Shown piece after piece: positions 44,340 to 58,101 of a DNA stretch of 64,000 bases. Position numbers and translations under genes: made by a program. The stretch is from Bugula neritina (lineage: Eukaryota; Bryozoa; Gymnolaemata; Cheilostomatida; Bugulidae): contig OZ037768.1 of the NCBI GenBank assembly GCA_964035545.1, forward strand, positions 14,260,175 through 14,324,174, given 5' to 3'. The notes below the pieces were generated by a model. That model did no database searches. It was given only the letters and a program-made list of their open reading frames with translations, and was not told the origin of the DNA. Positions within the stretch are counted from its first letter, which is position 1; the number at the start of each line of letters is the position of its first letter.

Positions 44340-45080
44340 TAGCATCACTCTTACTCCTAGTATAAATTGATAATCGTTCTAATTCTATTAGTATTACTAT
44401 TAGTATTAGTATTAGTATTAGTATTACTATTAGTATTACTGTATTACTATAGTATTAGTAATACTAATAGTAGTATTACTATTAGTATTACTATTACTAC
44501 TATTAGTATTTATATTAGTATTAGGCCTAGTACTACTAGAGTCTAGACACTCACACTAGTACTAGTAGTGCTAGTAGTACTACTACTAATAGTAGTACTA
44601 GTAGTACTACTAGTACTACGAGTAGTACTAGTATTAGTAATACTAGTACTACTCGTAGCTCACTACGAATACTAGTGCTGTTTCAGTTTGTAATAGTAGT
44701 AGTATTACTACTAGTACTACTAGTACTACTAGTACTAGTAGTGGTACTGGTGGTGAACTACGAGGTTGAGCTACACTTTGACCTACAGTTATTTATAGTT
44801 ATACTGCGAGTGTTAGACTTAGAGTTAGTGTCAATGTTATTTTTGGTTCTACTTTCTAGTCTACTAAAACTACTAACTCTAAGTACTATAGGTATGCGTC
44901 TATAATAATCAGTATCAGATTAAGTATGACCGAGTATGACATTGACTGTAAAGTCTGTAAGTCTGTGAGACTGAGTAGTATTATTGTTGTTATTAGACTA
45001 TTATTATTACACTTAGTCTTATAGTTACAGCATCAGTATTAGTATTGCTGTTAGTATAATATTAGTCTTAGATTTAAATT
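44340..45080. repeat. Low-complexity TAGTATTACTATTAG / CTAGTAGTACTAGTAG block
   Basis: Several hundred bases of trinucleotide-like ACT/AGT words with many local palindromes. Open frames here are artefacts. Confidence 0.8.
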
Positions 45081-45959
45081 CACTATTCAGTAAGTGCAAC
45101 AATAGCATTGACTATCGTCAAAAACATATCAACAATTCAGAGTCAAACTAGATCTTAGGCCCAAGGTGAAGGAATTCTGCATTCCCCGTACAAACCAAAA
45201 TAAATTTTACAATTTGAGACTTGAATATTGAAGTAAATGTAACAGCGTAGAGCACAGTACCATGCTGCATTCTTATCACAGACAGGCTATCCAGGCCTGT
45301 TTTGAATCTACTGTAAATTATTTTTGAATATATATTTATGCACTATAGATGCATACATATAACCCATGATTAAAAATGTGGTACACCCCTTCTACCCAAC
45401 ATGGCGGTTTAGTATGAAGAAAGATTCGACAGGTATCAGACTTTGACCTTAACTTGCAGTGCAACCTACAGTGTAAGACCAAATCATACTGATACTAAGT
45501 GTTTATCATTGTAATTCAGCGTTATTCACTAAGTCTAACTGTATCAGTATGTTGAATAAGTATGAAGCCCAATATGAAAATCTTAATCCATATCACATAT
45601 CACAAATGTCCATGGCTTATCAATCATACTCATTGGATAAAGATTTAGTATGAGTTTCAGTATTGTTATCAGTATGACTGTGATTTTTTTCATATTCTAT
45701 ACTGTTGCTCTATAATTATAATGCAGTATAGTAATAGTGAGTGTGATAGATATAGTGATGATGAATACTGAACAGCAATAAAACTACTATCAGATTCAGT
45801 AATGAGTATCAATAATTAATGTGACTTTCAGTATCTTTAATAATTGCACTTATAATAATGATGCTAATAGACATAATCCACAATCTAGTGCATTTTTCAA
45901 ATGGTCCCAAGCCCGGATAGAGACAAAAGGTTTGGTGTCAAGAAGAGCATTCGGCCTGT

Positions 45960-47562
45960 AAAACCTCATGCCTCATAGACAGCCAACAGAAAAGCAGTGA
46001 TAGATAGGGCGTTACCCCTTCAAAGTGATGTGCAACAGCAACCTAGCTTCAAATAAGTGAGCAAGGCGAACTACAAAATTGAGGGTAGTAACGCAGGAAA
46101 TTGGCGCTCTTACTGGCAAGAATCGTGAAATCACCAACATGATGGTGAGAAGGAGAATAGATATACTGTGTTGGCAGGAGACAAAATAGACAAGAGAAAA
46201 AATGGGGAAGAGCAAGGCACATGGAAGATAGTTGCAATTTATACCAAGCAGGAGGGAAAAACTATAGAACGGGGTTGGGATATGCCTAAGTAGTAAGTGA
46301 CAAAAAGAGTAGTTATAGTAAAGGGAGAATTGGACAGGATTATGGCACTTAAGCTATTTACACTAGACAAAACATATCAGTATAATATGTACCATGGCAA
46401 GCCTGTGACCCGAAAGAGAATGATTCTTGGAAACCAACCAGAAAGGAAATGAATAATATACATGAGACTAAAGCAGGTGGCAGGAGATTTAAGTAGACAT
46501 GTAGATAAAGAGCCAGCTGCGTTTGAAAAATGGCATGGTAGGAAGACAATTGGCCTGAGAAATGACTTGGGTGGCCCTATACTAAAGATGGTTCAAACAT
46601 ATGATATGGTGATTGTGAATACCTTCGTCACTCAAGACAAGGAGAAACTGGTTACATTCAAGGGTGGGGATAATGGGACAGCGAGTAATTAAATTTGATG
46701 AAACATATGCAATTAGGAAATGTGGAGAACTGTAAGATTATACCTAGGAAGGCAGTGGCAACTCAAATTCCTCACATTAAAAACAAGCCAAGAACAGGAA
46801 TTAAAATCAGGTGGGGGAAAAGTATTTAGTCATGGTTTTGGAACCCGGTGGTTGCAAAAAAGATGTGGAGCAAAAGCTGCATATAAGTAGTGGTAAGCAA
46901 CAAAATCAGAAAAAAATCGTGAGGTCTACAAAAAAGTGAACGAGGTTGCAAAACAAGCTGTGACATTAACAAAAGGAAAGGGTTAAAAGGAGTTATATCA
47001 GGACTTAGGAGTTGGAAAACAGCAAGCCAAAAGTAATCTACAGACTGGCTAGGACTAGGAAAGGGAGAGCTCAGGATATTGATCGTTTGGTATTTGGGAA
47101 AAACCAGCAGGCAAAGGTACTGACTGCAAATGAGGCACTCAAGATCAGGTGAGAGCAGTATTTTGACACATTGTTAAATACCAGAAACACCAGAGATAAG
47201 TTGATCGAATTTGAAAGAACAGAAAGACCAATACCAAAAATTAGTGTGGCTTCACGAGTGGTGGAAGTGGACTATGGACATGTTCTCTCGTTTGAGACAA
47301 AGACAGGAATAGTGTATGAAGCAGGACATGCCACTTTATGCTGTGTTCATTAACTTGACTAAAGTCTTTGACACGGTGTCAAGAGATAACCTTTGGCAAG
47401 TTTTCACCAAGTTTGAATCTTCTGCTAAATTTGTGAACATTGTGAAATTTCTATGTAATGGCGTTCAAGTTTCTGTAACTCATGAAACTGGTCAGAAAAT
47501 ATGGAGAAGGCATCTGGAGGGACGGGTCTCAAACTGATCAGAAGAAAAACTGGAACACCTTG
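45960..47562 (+). pseudogene. RTE-type LINE remnant (endonuclease and RT fragments)
   Basis: Decayed endonuclease: GNWRSYWQES...MMVRRRIDILCWQETK across two frames, then YDMVIVNTFVTQDKEKLVTF and a PRKAVATQIPH segment, typical of RTE/CFDP2-like LINEs. The RT start is at about 47330: LYAVFINLTKVFDTVSRDNL, KFVNIVKFLCNGVQVSV. Stops and frameshifts are many, and a stretch between endonuclease and RT is shortened. The 3' part of RT resumes at 48790. Confidence 0.75.
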
Positions 47563-47744
47563 CAAGGTTGGGGTAATTGTAATTTGTAATTATAATTGGT
47601 TGTAATTAATTTTATTTTTTTTTCAAGTAATTGAATGTAATTTGTAATTGATGTAGAAAAATGTAATTGTAATTTTAATTGACAAATTTTTAAGTAATTG
47701 TAATTGTAATTAATTACATTCATATGTAATTGACCCCAACCCTG
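47563..47744. mobile_element. Small MITE with GGTTGGGGT ends and AATTGTAATT interior
   Basis: Left end AAGGTTGGGGTAATTGTAA; right end, reversed, CAGGGTTGGGGTCAATTAC. The interior is (TAATTGTAAT)n-like. It is inserted in the LINE remnant. Confidence 0.6.
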
Positions 47745-47765
47745 ACACCTGGTACCAGCTGGTAA

Positions 47766-48787
47766 TAGCTTATTCAGACACGACGAATTTTCATTCGTTG
47801 GGTCCAACGAACAATCATCTTTGTCACGCCAACTGCAGTAGTAGTGTATAGTTGCTTAGCAATGGTGCTTTTACTAGTAAAGTTGTTACTAGTTAAATTT
47901 AATCATAGTTGTGCGATAACAACGTAAAAGTTTTGTGTTAATAAAATAATTACAATCAAATATAACAAATTTAAATTATGACAAATTTAAAATTCATTAG
48001 CTAAACAAAAGCTGAAATTTTAGTAAATCTATGGTTAACAACAGTTGGGACTGTGAAAAGTAAATGAAAATGACTCGTTAAACTGAATGTGTTTTTATAT
48101 CAAACTCAAACTGATTATTTATTCTTTTGTAGCATTTCACTACTTATTACTTATATTTTTATTGTTACTGAATAAAAAATTTAAATGCCCTGTTTTATAG
48201 TATTTTCTCTATAAAAGAACTATTGCTAAAACTTAGCTGGACTAATTATAAAATACAATATAATCTGGTAGTGTCTACTTTAGTTGAAATGATTCAGATG
48301 CATCAATTTCAATTTAACCACATTTTAACTTTTTTCAAATCACTGCCACTTATTGTGCACATCGACTCAGTTGCTTACGTGCATCTTTGTAGTCAGGATC
48401 AGAAAAATCCTACTGATACAGTGCAGCTTGTCAAGCTCTGACAATTGTTATAAAAAACCTGCTTCTGCCATAGAAACTGCTTGAAATAATTTTAAGATGC
48501 TGCTGACTAGCAAAATAATGCTTCCTACAAATTTATTTTAATTATTATTTATTATTATTATTAATATTACTAAAATAATGATTATTTAATTTAGTTACAA
48601 GCAACCCGCTTGAGCAACTTGTTTGCCATATGAACTATGCTTGTGCTTTTTGCTTTTTGAAATAAGCCAATGGAGTGCTATCAGATAAAATTCGTCAGCT
48701 GGAACCTAGCTGGGTCAGGTTCCAACGAATTTCTGAAAACGTGATTCAAACCGAGCAAAATCATTCGTTGACCATCTGAATAAGCTA
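47766..48787. mobile_element. DNA transposon, about 1.02 kb, TAGCTTATTCAGA ends
   Basis: TAGCTTATTCAGA at the left and TCTGAATAAGCTA at the right form 13-bp inverted repeats flanked by TAA (47763-47765, 48788-48790). Both ends carry AACGAAT/ATTCGTT motifs further in. No transposase frame is seen. It splits the RTE LINE. Confidence 0.7.
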
Positions 48788-48789
48788 TA

Positions 48790-49045
48790 ACACATTTAGG
48801 TTGATAATTGAAAAATATGATAGAGAGGAATATACTAAGCTCCCACAAGCAAAAAACATTTAAATATCTTGGCCCAACAATCCACCAAAATGGGGGCTGT
48901 AAAGCATAGGTAGAAAAAAGAATAGGAAAACATGGGACAAGTGGAGAGAAGTACCTGGCATGTTGTGTTTCAACTAGACTGAAGATGTTGATGTACAAAG
49001 TTCTACTGGCATTGTCGTATGGCAATGAAAGATTACCACCGAATT
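48790..49045 (+). pseudogene. 3' RT fragment of the RTE LINE
   Basis: KTFKYLGPTIHQNGGCKA, then VEKRIGKTWDKWREVPGMLC, matching the conserved region after the RT domain of RTE LINEs. It continues the fragment ending at 47562. 49046-49552 then holds no recognisable feature before CPSF4. Confidence 0.65.
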
Positions 49046-49552
49046 CAAATTCAAATGATCAATCTAATAGCAATGTTTCTTATGCTATCGATTATTAAGT
49101 CAGCTATATTATTCTAGTACTGATAACATGGCTTAAGGGTTTTGATCTGGCATAAAAGAAGTTCGGTATTTATTAAAAATTAGCAGCTTTGTATGCGTTT
49201 TTACAAATAAAATGAACCTTCTAATATTCTTTCAACTGATTGCTATGGTCTATCATATTATTTAATTTATAATTTAGTTTGGCGTTGTCCTTCAGATATA
49301 AAAAGGAAATCTACAATTGGCTCTGCATGCAATGCTGAGAAAAGTTTTACCTTGTACTGTGTTAGTTGTAATGAATGTGTGGCAAAGGCTATATTCTTGT
49401 TACTGGTGAACTGTAAATTGAGTTCCATTGTTTACCCAATGAATCAGAAGCTTAGCATCAACATTTTTAATAGTTTTATTAGACATATTAATTTTACTGC
49501 TACTTTGGTTTGTTTTAGTTTTTTACTTGGGTATAGCTAAACTAGAATCAAT

Positions 49553-52500
49553 ATGCAAGCTCTAGTGGCACCTGTTCAAGATGTTAAATTTGATATTGAA
49601 ACTGCATTGGAGATGCAACTGGGCGCCAAACCTCTTCCTTTTCCTGGAATGGACAGTAGGTAGTTAGTATATAGCAAGAACATTTCATTTATAGGTTTTA
49701 TGCCCTTTTCTAAATTTGTAGAATTGACTTACTTATATCATACATTTGGTACTTTCCGTCACTCCGGTAGAGTTTATATGTGATTGAGCTTTTAATTCAT
49801 ATACGTTATATTTAGTATATCTTGTTACATAGTATTGATACTTTGAAAAGCTAAACTCAGTTTAACCAAAATCAGCTACTATGTGCCACCAACAATAGTT
49901 GTTTTTAGGAAGTCTCATTTAGTTGCGACATGAAAAAATAGATGTTTGCAGCCATTGTATAATATTTGCCCAATAGAAAGTTATAAATGTAGTAGATAGT
50001 TAGGCTAATATTTTGTAGAATGTAATAAAAATTATTATAGCTAGAAAATGGGATTTCTTCCACTAACGCATATAGACCCTTTTTCAACGTCTCCGATTTT
50101 TCATTAATAATTGTACTGTAATTTGTGCCTTCTTAGCAGGCACATACCGTAATTGAGCTTCCAGGGTGGTAGCAACCAGCACACAGCATGATTAAAATGA
50201 GATTTATATCCTAGCTGCCGCTACAGAACTTCTCAATAAACAGAATACCACAAACATGGTTTCAAGTTCTTTTTTCCAAAATTTACTGTGAAGAAACGCT
50301 ATTGAGTAATTTCTTGAAATACTTTAATATGTGTGCTACTACCAAATTTTTGTTTTCTAAAAGAACAAGTATATATCATAGTTTGGGTTTTATGTAGCAG
50401 TCAAACTGTACATTTTTAATGAGACTGCTTTATCTAATAAGATTAAAGTATGCACCAGCAGTTATAAATTGAGTAATAGGGAAATTGAAAAAGGGTCTAT
50501 TGGTTGTATTATTTGCATGGTACTATAGTTTTTGTACCAGCCTTAAGCTGTTCTAAAGTTTGCCTAGATACACACTTGCTCTGGGATAGCTCTGCATGCC
50601 ATACAAGTATGTGTTTAGCAGATTTCTAGATTTTATAAATAAATTTTATAAAAATGTATGCACACAGTGCTCTGTACAATGCTTGGAATAACTTTTAAAG
50701 GAAGTTAACATGACTCTTGTTGCCTTAGCTAGTTGTACACTGCTTGTACATTAATCTAAAATTATCATTACTATAATAGTGTAGGTGTCGTTTGCTATAA
50801 TCTGCTGTATGCACTTCAATTACAAATCTGTATTGTTTTAATAATAGCCTGTTACATATCTTGCTGCGGTTTTTATTATCTCATGAGAATATTGTTAGCC
50901 ACTCACTGTTGAAAAAATTTTCAACGAAATCCCCTATTTTATTCTCTAGAATCTGGATCAGGAATTTGCACATTTCACCTGCGGAGTATCTGTGATATTG
51001 GTAGAACATGTCCATTTCGTCATGTGAGAGCTGAGAAAGCTGTGGTATGCAAACACTGGCTCAGAGGTCTCTGTAAAAAAGGAGATGATTGTGAATTTCT
51101 TCATGAGTATGACATGGCCAAAATGCCAGAGTGCTACTTCTTCCAAAAGTTTGGTAAATGCTTCTCAAAGCCTGCTAAAACTTATTTTAATATTGACTCA
51201 CTGTTTATTCATTCTCTCATAGTTACTGCGTATGAATGAGGTGTGAGTCTTGCCTGCTTATTGTTCATTTATTAGCATCTCTTAAGTAACTGCTGTTTTT
51301 ACAATTAATAGGAGAATGTGGCAACAAAGAATGTCCATTTCTACACATAGATCCTGAAAGCAGAAGAAAGGATTGCGAGTGGTATGACAGAGGGTTTTGT
51401 AGACACGGTAATTTTATTACTGACAATTCCCCCTGTTTATGTTTATTAACTAGTGGCCTAGTTGCAATTGATTGGTGCCAATTCATGTACTTATCTACGT
51501 GAAATAAACTCATTACCATCTGTTACATCTACCAATACTATCTTAACTAGGAGCAAAAAATTTGCTGAATTAACAAGTAACATTGGAATGGAATTTTTAC
51601 AATTTATTGGGCTGTGTTTTCTACTTTTAGGCCCTGCTTGTAAAAACAGACATGTTAGGAAAGTAATATGTCAGAGTTATGTCACCGGTTTTTGTCTCCA
51701 TGGACTTAAATGCAAGTCGTCACAGTAAGATTGAAGTTATGCACTCCTATTTGCTATTTCTGCCTAAATCATTCTATGCTTTTGTTTAATGCAGCTTACT
51801 ATGTTCATTTTTTCATGAAGAACTCAACTTTAAGTTTTATCGGGCTCTGCTGTAAATATTTTTTTATGAAATTATGTAGCCCTAAATGGACTCTACCTGT
51901 TGTGAAAACTGATGGGCAGGTCAGACAGAAGCCTATCTGCCATCATTGTGGAGAAGTTGGCCATGTTGTTCACAAATGTTTTAAGGTAATCAACACAATA
52001 TTCTGGCTGCCTTATAAATAAAGCTTCAAGTCAGCATAATATGGTTTGCTAAGATTTTGTAGTGAAAAATTTAGATCTATGCAAAACTTTTATAGCTCAA
52101 AAATTTGTTTTGTGTTTTTGAATTACTGAAAATAAAATTTGCTAGAAATAAATATAAGATTCGGACTTCCCTGTGATTAAGAGTAGCTAACTAAATTACT
52201 ATGTAATGTGATTTATAATGCTCGATGACATCTTAAAGCACAGCTGCCTAGCCACATTTATATAGTATTGTAATCTATGATAACATCTCAGCTACAAAAT
52301 AAAATATACTGTTTTGAAGCTGCTGCTTGAATGAACTTAATTTCATATATATTTTGTGTACACATTTTTCAATTAAATTATTCTTTAAACCAACTGCTGA
52401 TAACTTGAGCTAGCTCAGCCACCATGGCGTTCTAGAAATAATACGATTTGATGTTCTTACAAATTTTTCTTAGGCAAATTACATTCTTATTCTCCTGGCA

Positions 52501-55500
52501 GATTCAACATGATTATATAATACCAAAGAATATTACTATCACTGACAACTCGTTTACAATTTTCTCAAAAATTATCTTTGAAATTTAATTTAATTTGTTC
52601 CACAGCCAATGTTTTTGCAAATTTTAATACTTCATAAATGTAATTAGACAGCTGTGCTTTAAATAATGAAACTCACTTTTTTATATTTATTCTGGCTCAT
52701 AAAAGAAAAACAATTTGCTTTTGTATTTAGAATAAAGCTGCAAGTATAAAATTCATAGCATATTAATACTTTAATGACGATTCATATTTATATTCTACTG
52801 AATGTAAAGATGCAGATATTAATTTTGTAGTTAACTGAAGAACAGAGAGCGAAATACCACGAAGAACAAAATCGTAGAGTTGAACAACAAGCTGTTTTAC
52901 GTCTACAGAAGCAGCAGTTTATACAGAATCTTACACATGTAATACACTTAGATTTTAATGTATAGCAGTATAATATACTCATATATAATATACTGTACTA
53001 TGATGCTCTACTGTATAGCAGTATAATATACTCATATAATGTACTATGTTATATGTTACCCACTAATTGGTTAAGTACATGTAGGGTAAGACAACTCTGA
53101 TGTTGATTACAAAACCTGTATCTAATAGTAATATTATTCCATTGATATGTAGTCTCACCAGTCAGCAACTAGCCAAATGCAAACTGTAACTCTGGAACAA
53201 GAGAGACAAAAGGAGCGACTTCCATTAGATGAAATCACATGTTACAAAGTATGTTTCACTTATTATACTATGTGCTTGAAGATTTGCACTTCCAAGATAT
53301 CAACTGCTGTTTAATGAATGTTTGTATTTGACTGATGTTTGTAGTAATAGTTATGGGGATAGCAGTGTTTATAGTCGCCAAAATTCATAAACACCATTAT
53401 AGCTTGTATCGAAATTTGAATCATCACGATGCAATCAGCAATAAAATATATACATGTTTCCAGTTACACCTAATCTGAGATATGGCTGCATTGGATGAAT
53501 TCACAATGCCATGTACTGTAACTAGCGTATAATATAACTTGTGAGTGGTCTAAACTCTTCAGCTATGCAATTGTTTTTTTTGTATTACTCAGTCAATGAT
53601 AGTTTGTTGTTGAGACATGTCGCAGCATGTAGCGCACAAGTTCTCGTGACATTGAATGTATTGTCACCAAAACAGAGCAATTACAAGACAAGAGAAGTAT
53701 AAATATGTAAGACTTTATTATTATAAGTTGTCATTATTAAAAATACAATACAAAAACAGTGCATCACCTTGACATTTATAAGCAAGCACTTCTGGTATCA
53801 CGTACCCTCAACACTTCTGGTATCACATACCCTCAACACATCTGGTATCACGTACCCTGAACACATCTGGTATCACAGACCCTCAACTAATGAGCTGATA
53901 TTTTGGATTTTGCAATTTATTCACTTTTAGTGAAAAGAAATGGAATATTTACTTGAAAAATTTGAGTAGTTGACTTTATTAAGCAACATAAATAGGCCAA
54001 TTCTTGGGTTTCAAACAAATGCTACACAATCATAATATTGTTTTGAAAAACCTAATTTGTATGAAGTACAATTAGAAAGGAGAGGACAACTCTTTTTTTT
54101 AAATTTCTGCCATTCTTTGACAGGTCATAAGTAGTACTTGAGTTTCAATAGACTCTTGTGCTGATATAAAATTTTAATGTATGTCAATAAAAGTGTGATA
54201 TTGCATATGACCAATAACCTTTTAATACAGCCAGCCTGGAAGTGTACAATATTGCTCGTTTTAGTGTGCCATTCCTACACACAAGCCAACACTCCAGCCA
54301 TAAATCAAGCATTCTCTAGTACTTACCACGTTACTGTTTAGAAACTCTTGGTTTTAAGTAATTTGCATCTTGATCTAGGTTAGTTTCAAGGCTTCTTGGA
54401 TAGAGTCATAGTAGCACCTCCAGAGCAACCAGGCTCACCAATTAAACTTTTTTACACACTGGTGTTTGACACCCTAAGAAAGCAGCCATGGTCTAGGCCC
54501 TAGGGGTTAAGGTACTGGCTTAGTAAGCGGGATTAGTGGTTCAAACCCCAGTAAAGGCCATTGGTGATGTTAGGAAGGGCATTAAGTCATAATTGCGCCA
54601 GTGCACCATATGAATAAGTCCTTAGCTTGCTTTAAAAATAATTTCCATCAGCGTTTCTCACAGAGATGGTGACTAAAAGCCCATGTTAGTTATTTGACTT
54701 CACCTTGAATCATTTACACGCTTGCTGATGGAAAACACTAGACAGGGCTTTCTGCATTTCAGCTCCTCTTTTGAATTGACTTAGTTGAGGGTCTTTTGTC
54801 AAAACTAACACATCTGTGATTCAAATCCACAACCTGATGTTTGTTCCTTATATATATTTTATTTGCTGTGCTGTCCTGCCCACTTTGCATAATATAAGAA
54901 GGCTGTAGATATAGTGGGCTTGGTTGTATAACATTTGCTTGATATTTATAATAGACCTTGCCAATAATAATTGCTATAACAAATTAGGCTCTATGAACCC
55001 TATCATAGTTATTACTACGGTAAGATAGTTTTACTGGTTTGTTATCTCATCCTGTCATACTGCAAATTCAATAAGGTGAAAAGTTTTTATTTAAGCAACT
55101 TTCTTAATAGTATTAATAGAAGCTGGAATCTCAATTAAGTTATGGAATGACAACTCTGAAAGCTTATGCAATTGACATTAATAATTAGCATCATTTCAAT
55201 GTAGCCATGGACAGCATATGTGCAGAGAAAAAGAGTATATTAACTACGAAAATTCAGTTATATAATGACGTCATGTCCATTTATACACTGAGATTTTGAA
55301 AATAAATTGACATAATATTACCCAATTGCTGTAGTTTAAGCTATCGCTCCCCCATTGATTGTTCCCAACAATAATTCTACTTGGGATAATTACTTATTTT
55401 ATTAAGTAGTAATAGTAATGACGTTTGGGCTACTTGCAGCTACTTTGCCGTAGTAATATTATAGCTAATCATTATTTTACCAGAGCTTTTTCATTGTAAA

Positions 55501-57105
55501 ACTAGAACTACATACCCTGTAAAAATTCCACAACAGGAGTAACTTGCCAGCACGGATAAAACCGGAGTGACCAATTGTATTTACCTTTACTGTTATTTTG
55601 TTTTAAAATCTGATTTTCTATTTTCCATAATCGGCAACTGATGAAATAAAAACATAAAACTTAAGAAAGTAGAATGGCTAAATACCTCGAAAACTTTTTT
55701 TAAGTATTCCATCAGCATTTAGACCATATAAGATCCCGCAAAACTGTTTCTGTTTCGCTGCCTGTTTTTGTTAGTTTCCATGCGAAAATCTACACTATGC
55801 GCCATCTAGCCTATCTTCATGAAATGCAGACTACATTGGTTAAGGTTTTATTAAATTGAAATTGACAAAAATATCAATTTTTACAGTTACTCTAAACATA
55901 TATGAGGTCAAAAATTTCTAATACATTCAAATAAAATATAATATTATAATATATAGCGATTATAAGACTTTTTTCAGCAGAGGTATAAACGAAACTTTAA
56001 TTCATGAATTAGTTTGATTATTTATATTTTTTGGTATTGCATTTAGCAATTTCTGACTTGACTTTAAGCATTGTTTGATTCACTCTGTTAACCGGTACCC
56101 CCAATCACTGTAGCTCTTCTCATTTGAGTTGCTTCAGCTTCTAGAAATGAACATTTCGATTTTAGAATGTAGTTTGCAGCTGAAAATGTGCTCAGTTAAT
56201 AGTTCGCTCAACTTATTATGCAGAAGTGGCATTGTTGAAGCATAAGATAGCTAAATTTTGATTTCACGATTTATTCATTTGTAACAGATTGCTGATAATT
56301 ATGTTTTCTAAATCAATATTGCATCTTAAGATATTACAATATAATATAATATAGTGACACTAATTGGTGTTGATATACGCGAGCAGTAACAGATACCGCA
56401 ACTTCTATCCACCCCAGTCCACATTTCAACAGTGTATTGGATGTTCGTTTATTTCTCTCATTTTTATGACAAATTAGCTGACTTCAACAGACAATTCCAC
56501 TTCATTAGTTTCACTGAGTCTTACTGTGAAACAACACTAATACTTTGTTTTAATGTGCAGGTGGAAACTTTTAATTTTCAATTTTTATTTCCTTATTCCA
56601 CAATTACTTTTCATTCCCCTCCTGTAGATATACATTGCATTCAACTTTCAATACTTACAGTTTTGCCATAACCTATTCTCAGCTATGCTAAAGCTGTTCT
56701 CTTGTTTCCTACAGTTTTAGTACCAGCAGTCCATGTTCTTTGAAAATTAAATACGTATAATAAGATAGCATAGAAACAGCATACATTGAGTGACATAATG
56801 CATCTTTGATATTTACAACATCCTCTATTGCAGATCACTTCTAGGATTATTGTATAATGCATAATCATTTTATAAATACTTTGAAAAAATATTTTACTAT
56901 AAAAAGTTTATCTGAGAAACCTGAAATGACTGCACTAAAAGGTTAATAATTGAGTTATTTAAAGTTATTACTATGATGTTTTTATAACGTATTATTTCTA
57001 TTTTAGTGTGGTGATGTTGGACATTTCGCCAACAAATGTCCAAAAGGTCATTTGGCATTTATTAGTTTGGCAAAGAACCAACCACATGCTGGTGCAGAGC
57101 AGTAA
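49553..57105 (+). CDS. CPSF4: CPSF4 / CPSF30 polyadenylation zinc-finger factor, eight exons
   Basis: CPSF4 is the RNA-binding subunit of the cleavage and polyadenylation specificity factor that recognises AAUAAA in nuclear pre-mRNA. Exons: 49553-49655, 50950-51153, 51312-51407, 51631-51724, 51880-51985, 52831-52938, 53153-53248, 57007-57105; phases agree, giving 301 residues. The N-terminus (VKFDIETALEMQLGAKPLPF, then PGMDKSG) is near identical to vertebrates. Five CCCH fingers follow (CTFHLRSIC..., CKHWLRGLCKKGDDCEFLH, CYFFQKFGECGNKECPFLH, CEWYDRGFCRHG..., CQSYVTGFCLHG...). Two CCHC knuckles are present: CHHCGEVGHVVHKC and CYKCGDVGHFANKC, separated by a charged Gln-rich stretch encoded by exons 6-7. 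The C-terminus is KGHLAFISLAKNQ. The donor in exon 1 was chosen at 49656 because it restores the MDKSG junction. Confidence 0.95.
53788..53888. repeat. 25-bp minisatellite, four units, in the last CPSF4 intron
   Basis: Unit CTGGTATCACGTACCCTCAA plus five bases (CACTT/CACAT) repeats four times with minor changes. Confidence 0.8.
54483..54645 (+). mobile_element. tRNA-derived SINE with RTE-like tail
   Basis: A-box-like GGGGTTAAGGTACTGG and B box GGTTCAAACCCC (54538-54549) stand 35 bp apart, as in a pol III tRNA promoter. They are followed by GTTAGGAAGGGCATTAAG, resembling the GGAAGGGCATCC tail shared by RTE LINEs and their SINEs. It lies in CPSF4 intron 7 (53249-57006); the rest of that intron shows no gene. 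Confidence 0.65.
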
Positions 57106-57297
57106 TGGTAGAGCTTGAGAGCACTACATCTACGCTGAGGATATATTAGAGTTGATGTCATCATATAAAGAGTAGGCTACTAATTCATGGTGAATTAGTT
57201 TTAATGAAAATTTATCATCCTAAATTTCAGTTATTTCTGTCACTATTTTGTAAATACTGTTTTCCAAAGTTGTTACTGTATATTAATCATATATTAT

Positions 57298-57303
57298 AAT
57301 AAA
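57298..57303 (+). terminator. Poly(A) signal of CPSF4
   Basis: AATAAA about 190 nt after the stop. No gene is seen between here and 58101. Confidence 0.7.
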
Positions 57304-58101
57304 CTGACTAATTGCATTTTAAATTTATTTGTTTTCTATAGTTTATCAAATACTATTTATAGTTGTCACTTCTTGATTAGAATTCTGTACTCAAATAGAT
57401 GCGTTGGTAGGGTTGCAACAGTTCCTTTTTCAGACATCTTCAAGTTAGTCCAAGCCATGAAATGTCTACGCTAGTTTGTATGTGGTTATTAAATTTCCGT
57501 TTGATTAATCATGTTGAAAAATCATATCCTGATATGCTTAGTTTCATATAATTGATCAAATATTTTTTGTTTGCTTCAATTCATTTTCATTTTATAATAT
57601 TTACATCCCATCAAGGTTGTGCCATTGAGGAAAGATTTTATTGTCGCCCACACCTAAATTTGTTAATTGGCTTTGTAATGTCTAGAGCTTTTATAGAATA
57701 ATATGAATCAATACACTGCTGTTGAACTGAAGTTCCGTTTGCAACTACTTTATTGCAAATAGAAAATATGAAAGCCTCAAGCTTCTCTCACGTGGCAGTC
57801 GATATCTGCTTAACCATTGGATAAACTGGCTTATTGCGATAAGGTACTCTATTTGTCAATTCATTAAGAAACTCATCAGGGGAGTTGAGATTTACATACA
57901 ATTACCAAGAAATAACACTGCAACGTAGGTATATAAGCATGGGCCAAATCTTCGTATATCATTGTGAATTGTTTTTGCTAGCAGCTAAGAATCTAACTAA
58001 TAATTTGAGGCAGTTTTATGCTTAATATAGTTGATCAGCTTATAAGTAATCTTGAACTATACTGATTTTTGTTTTGTTTCAAGTGTGTATTCTTGGAACA
58101 A

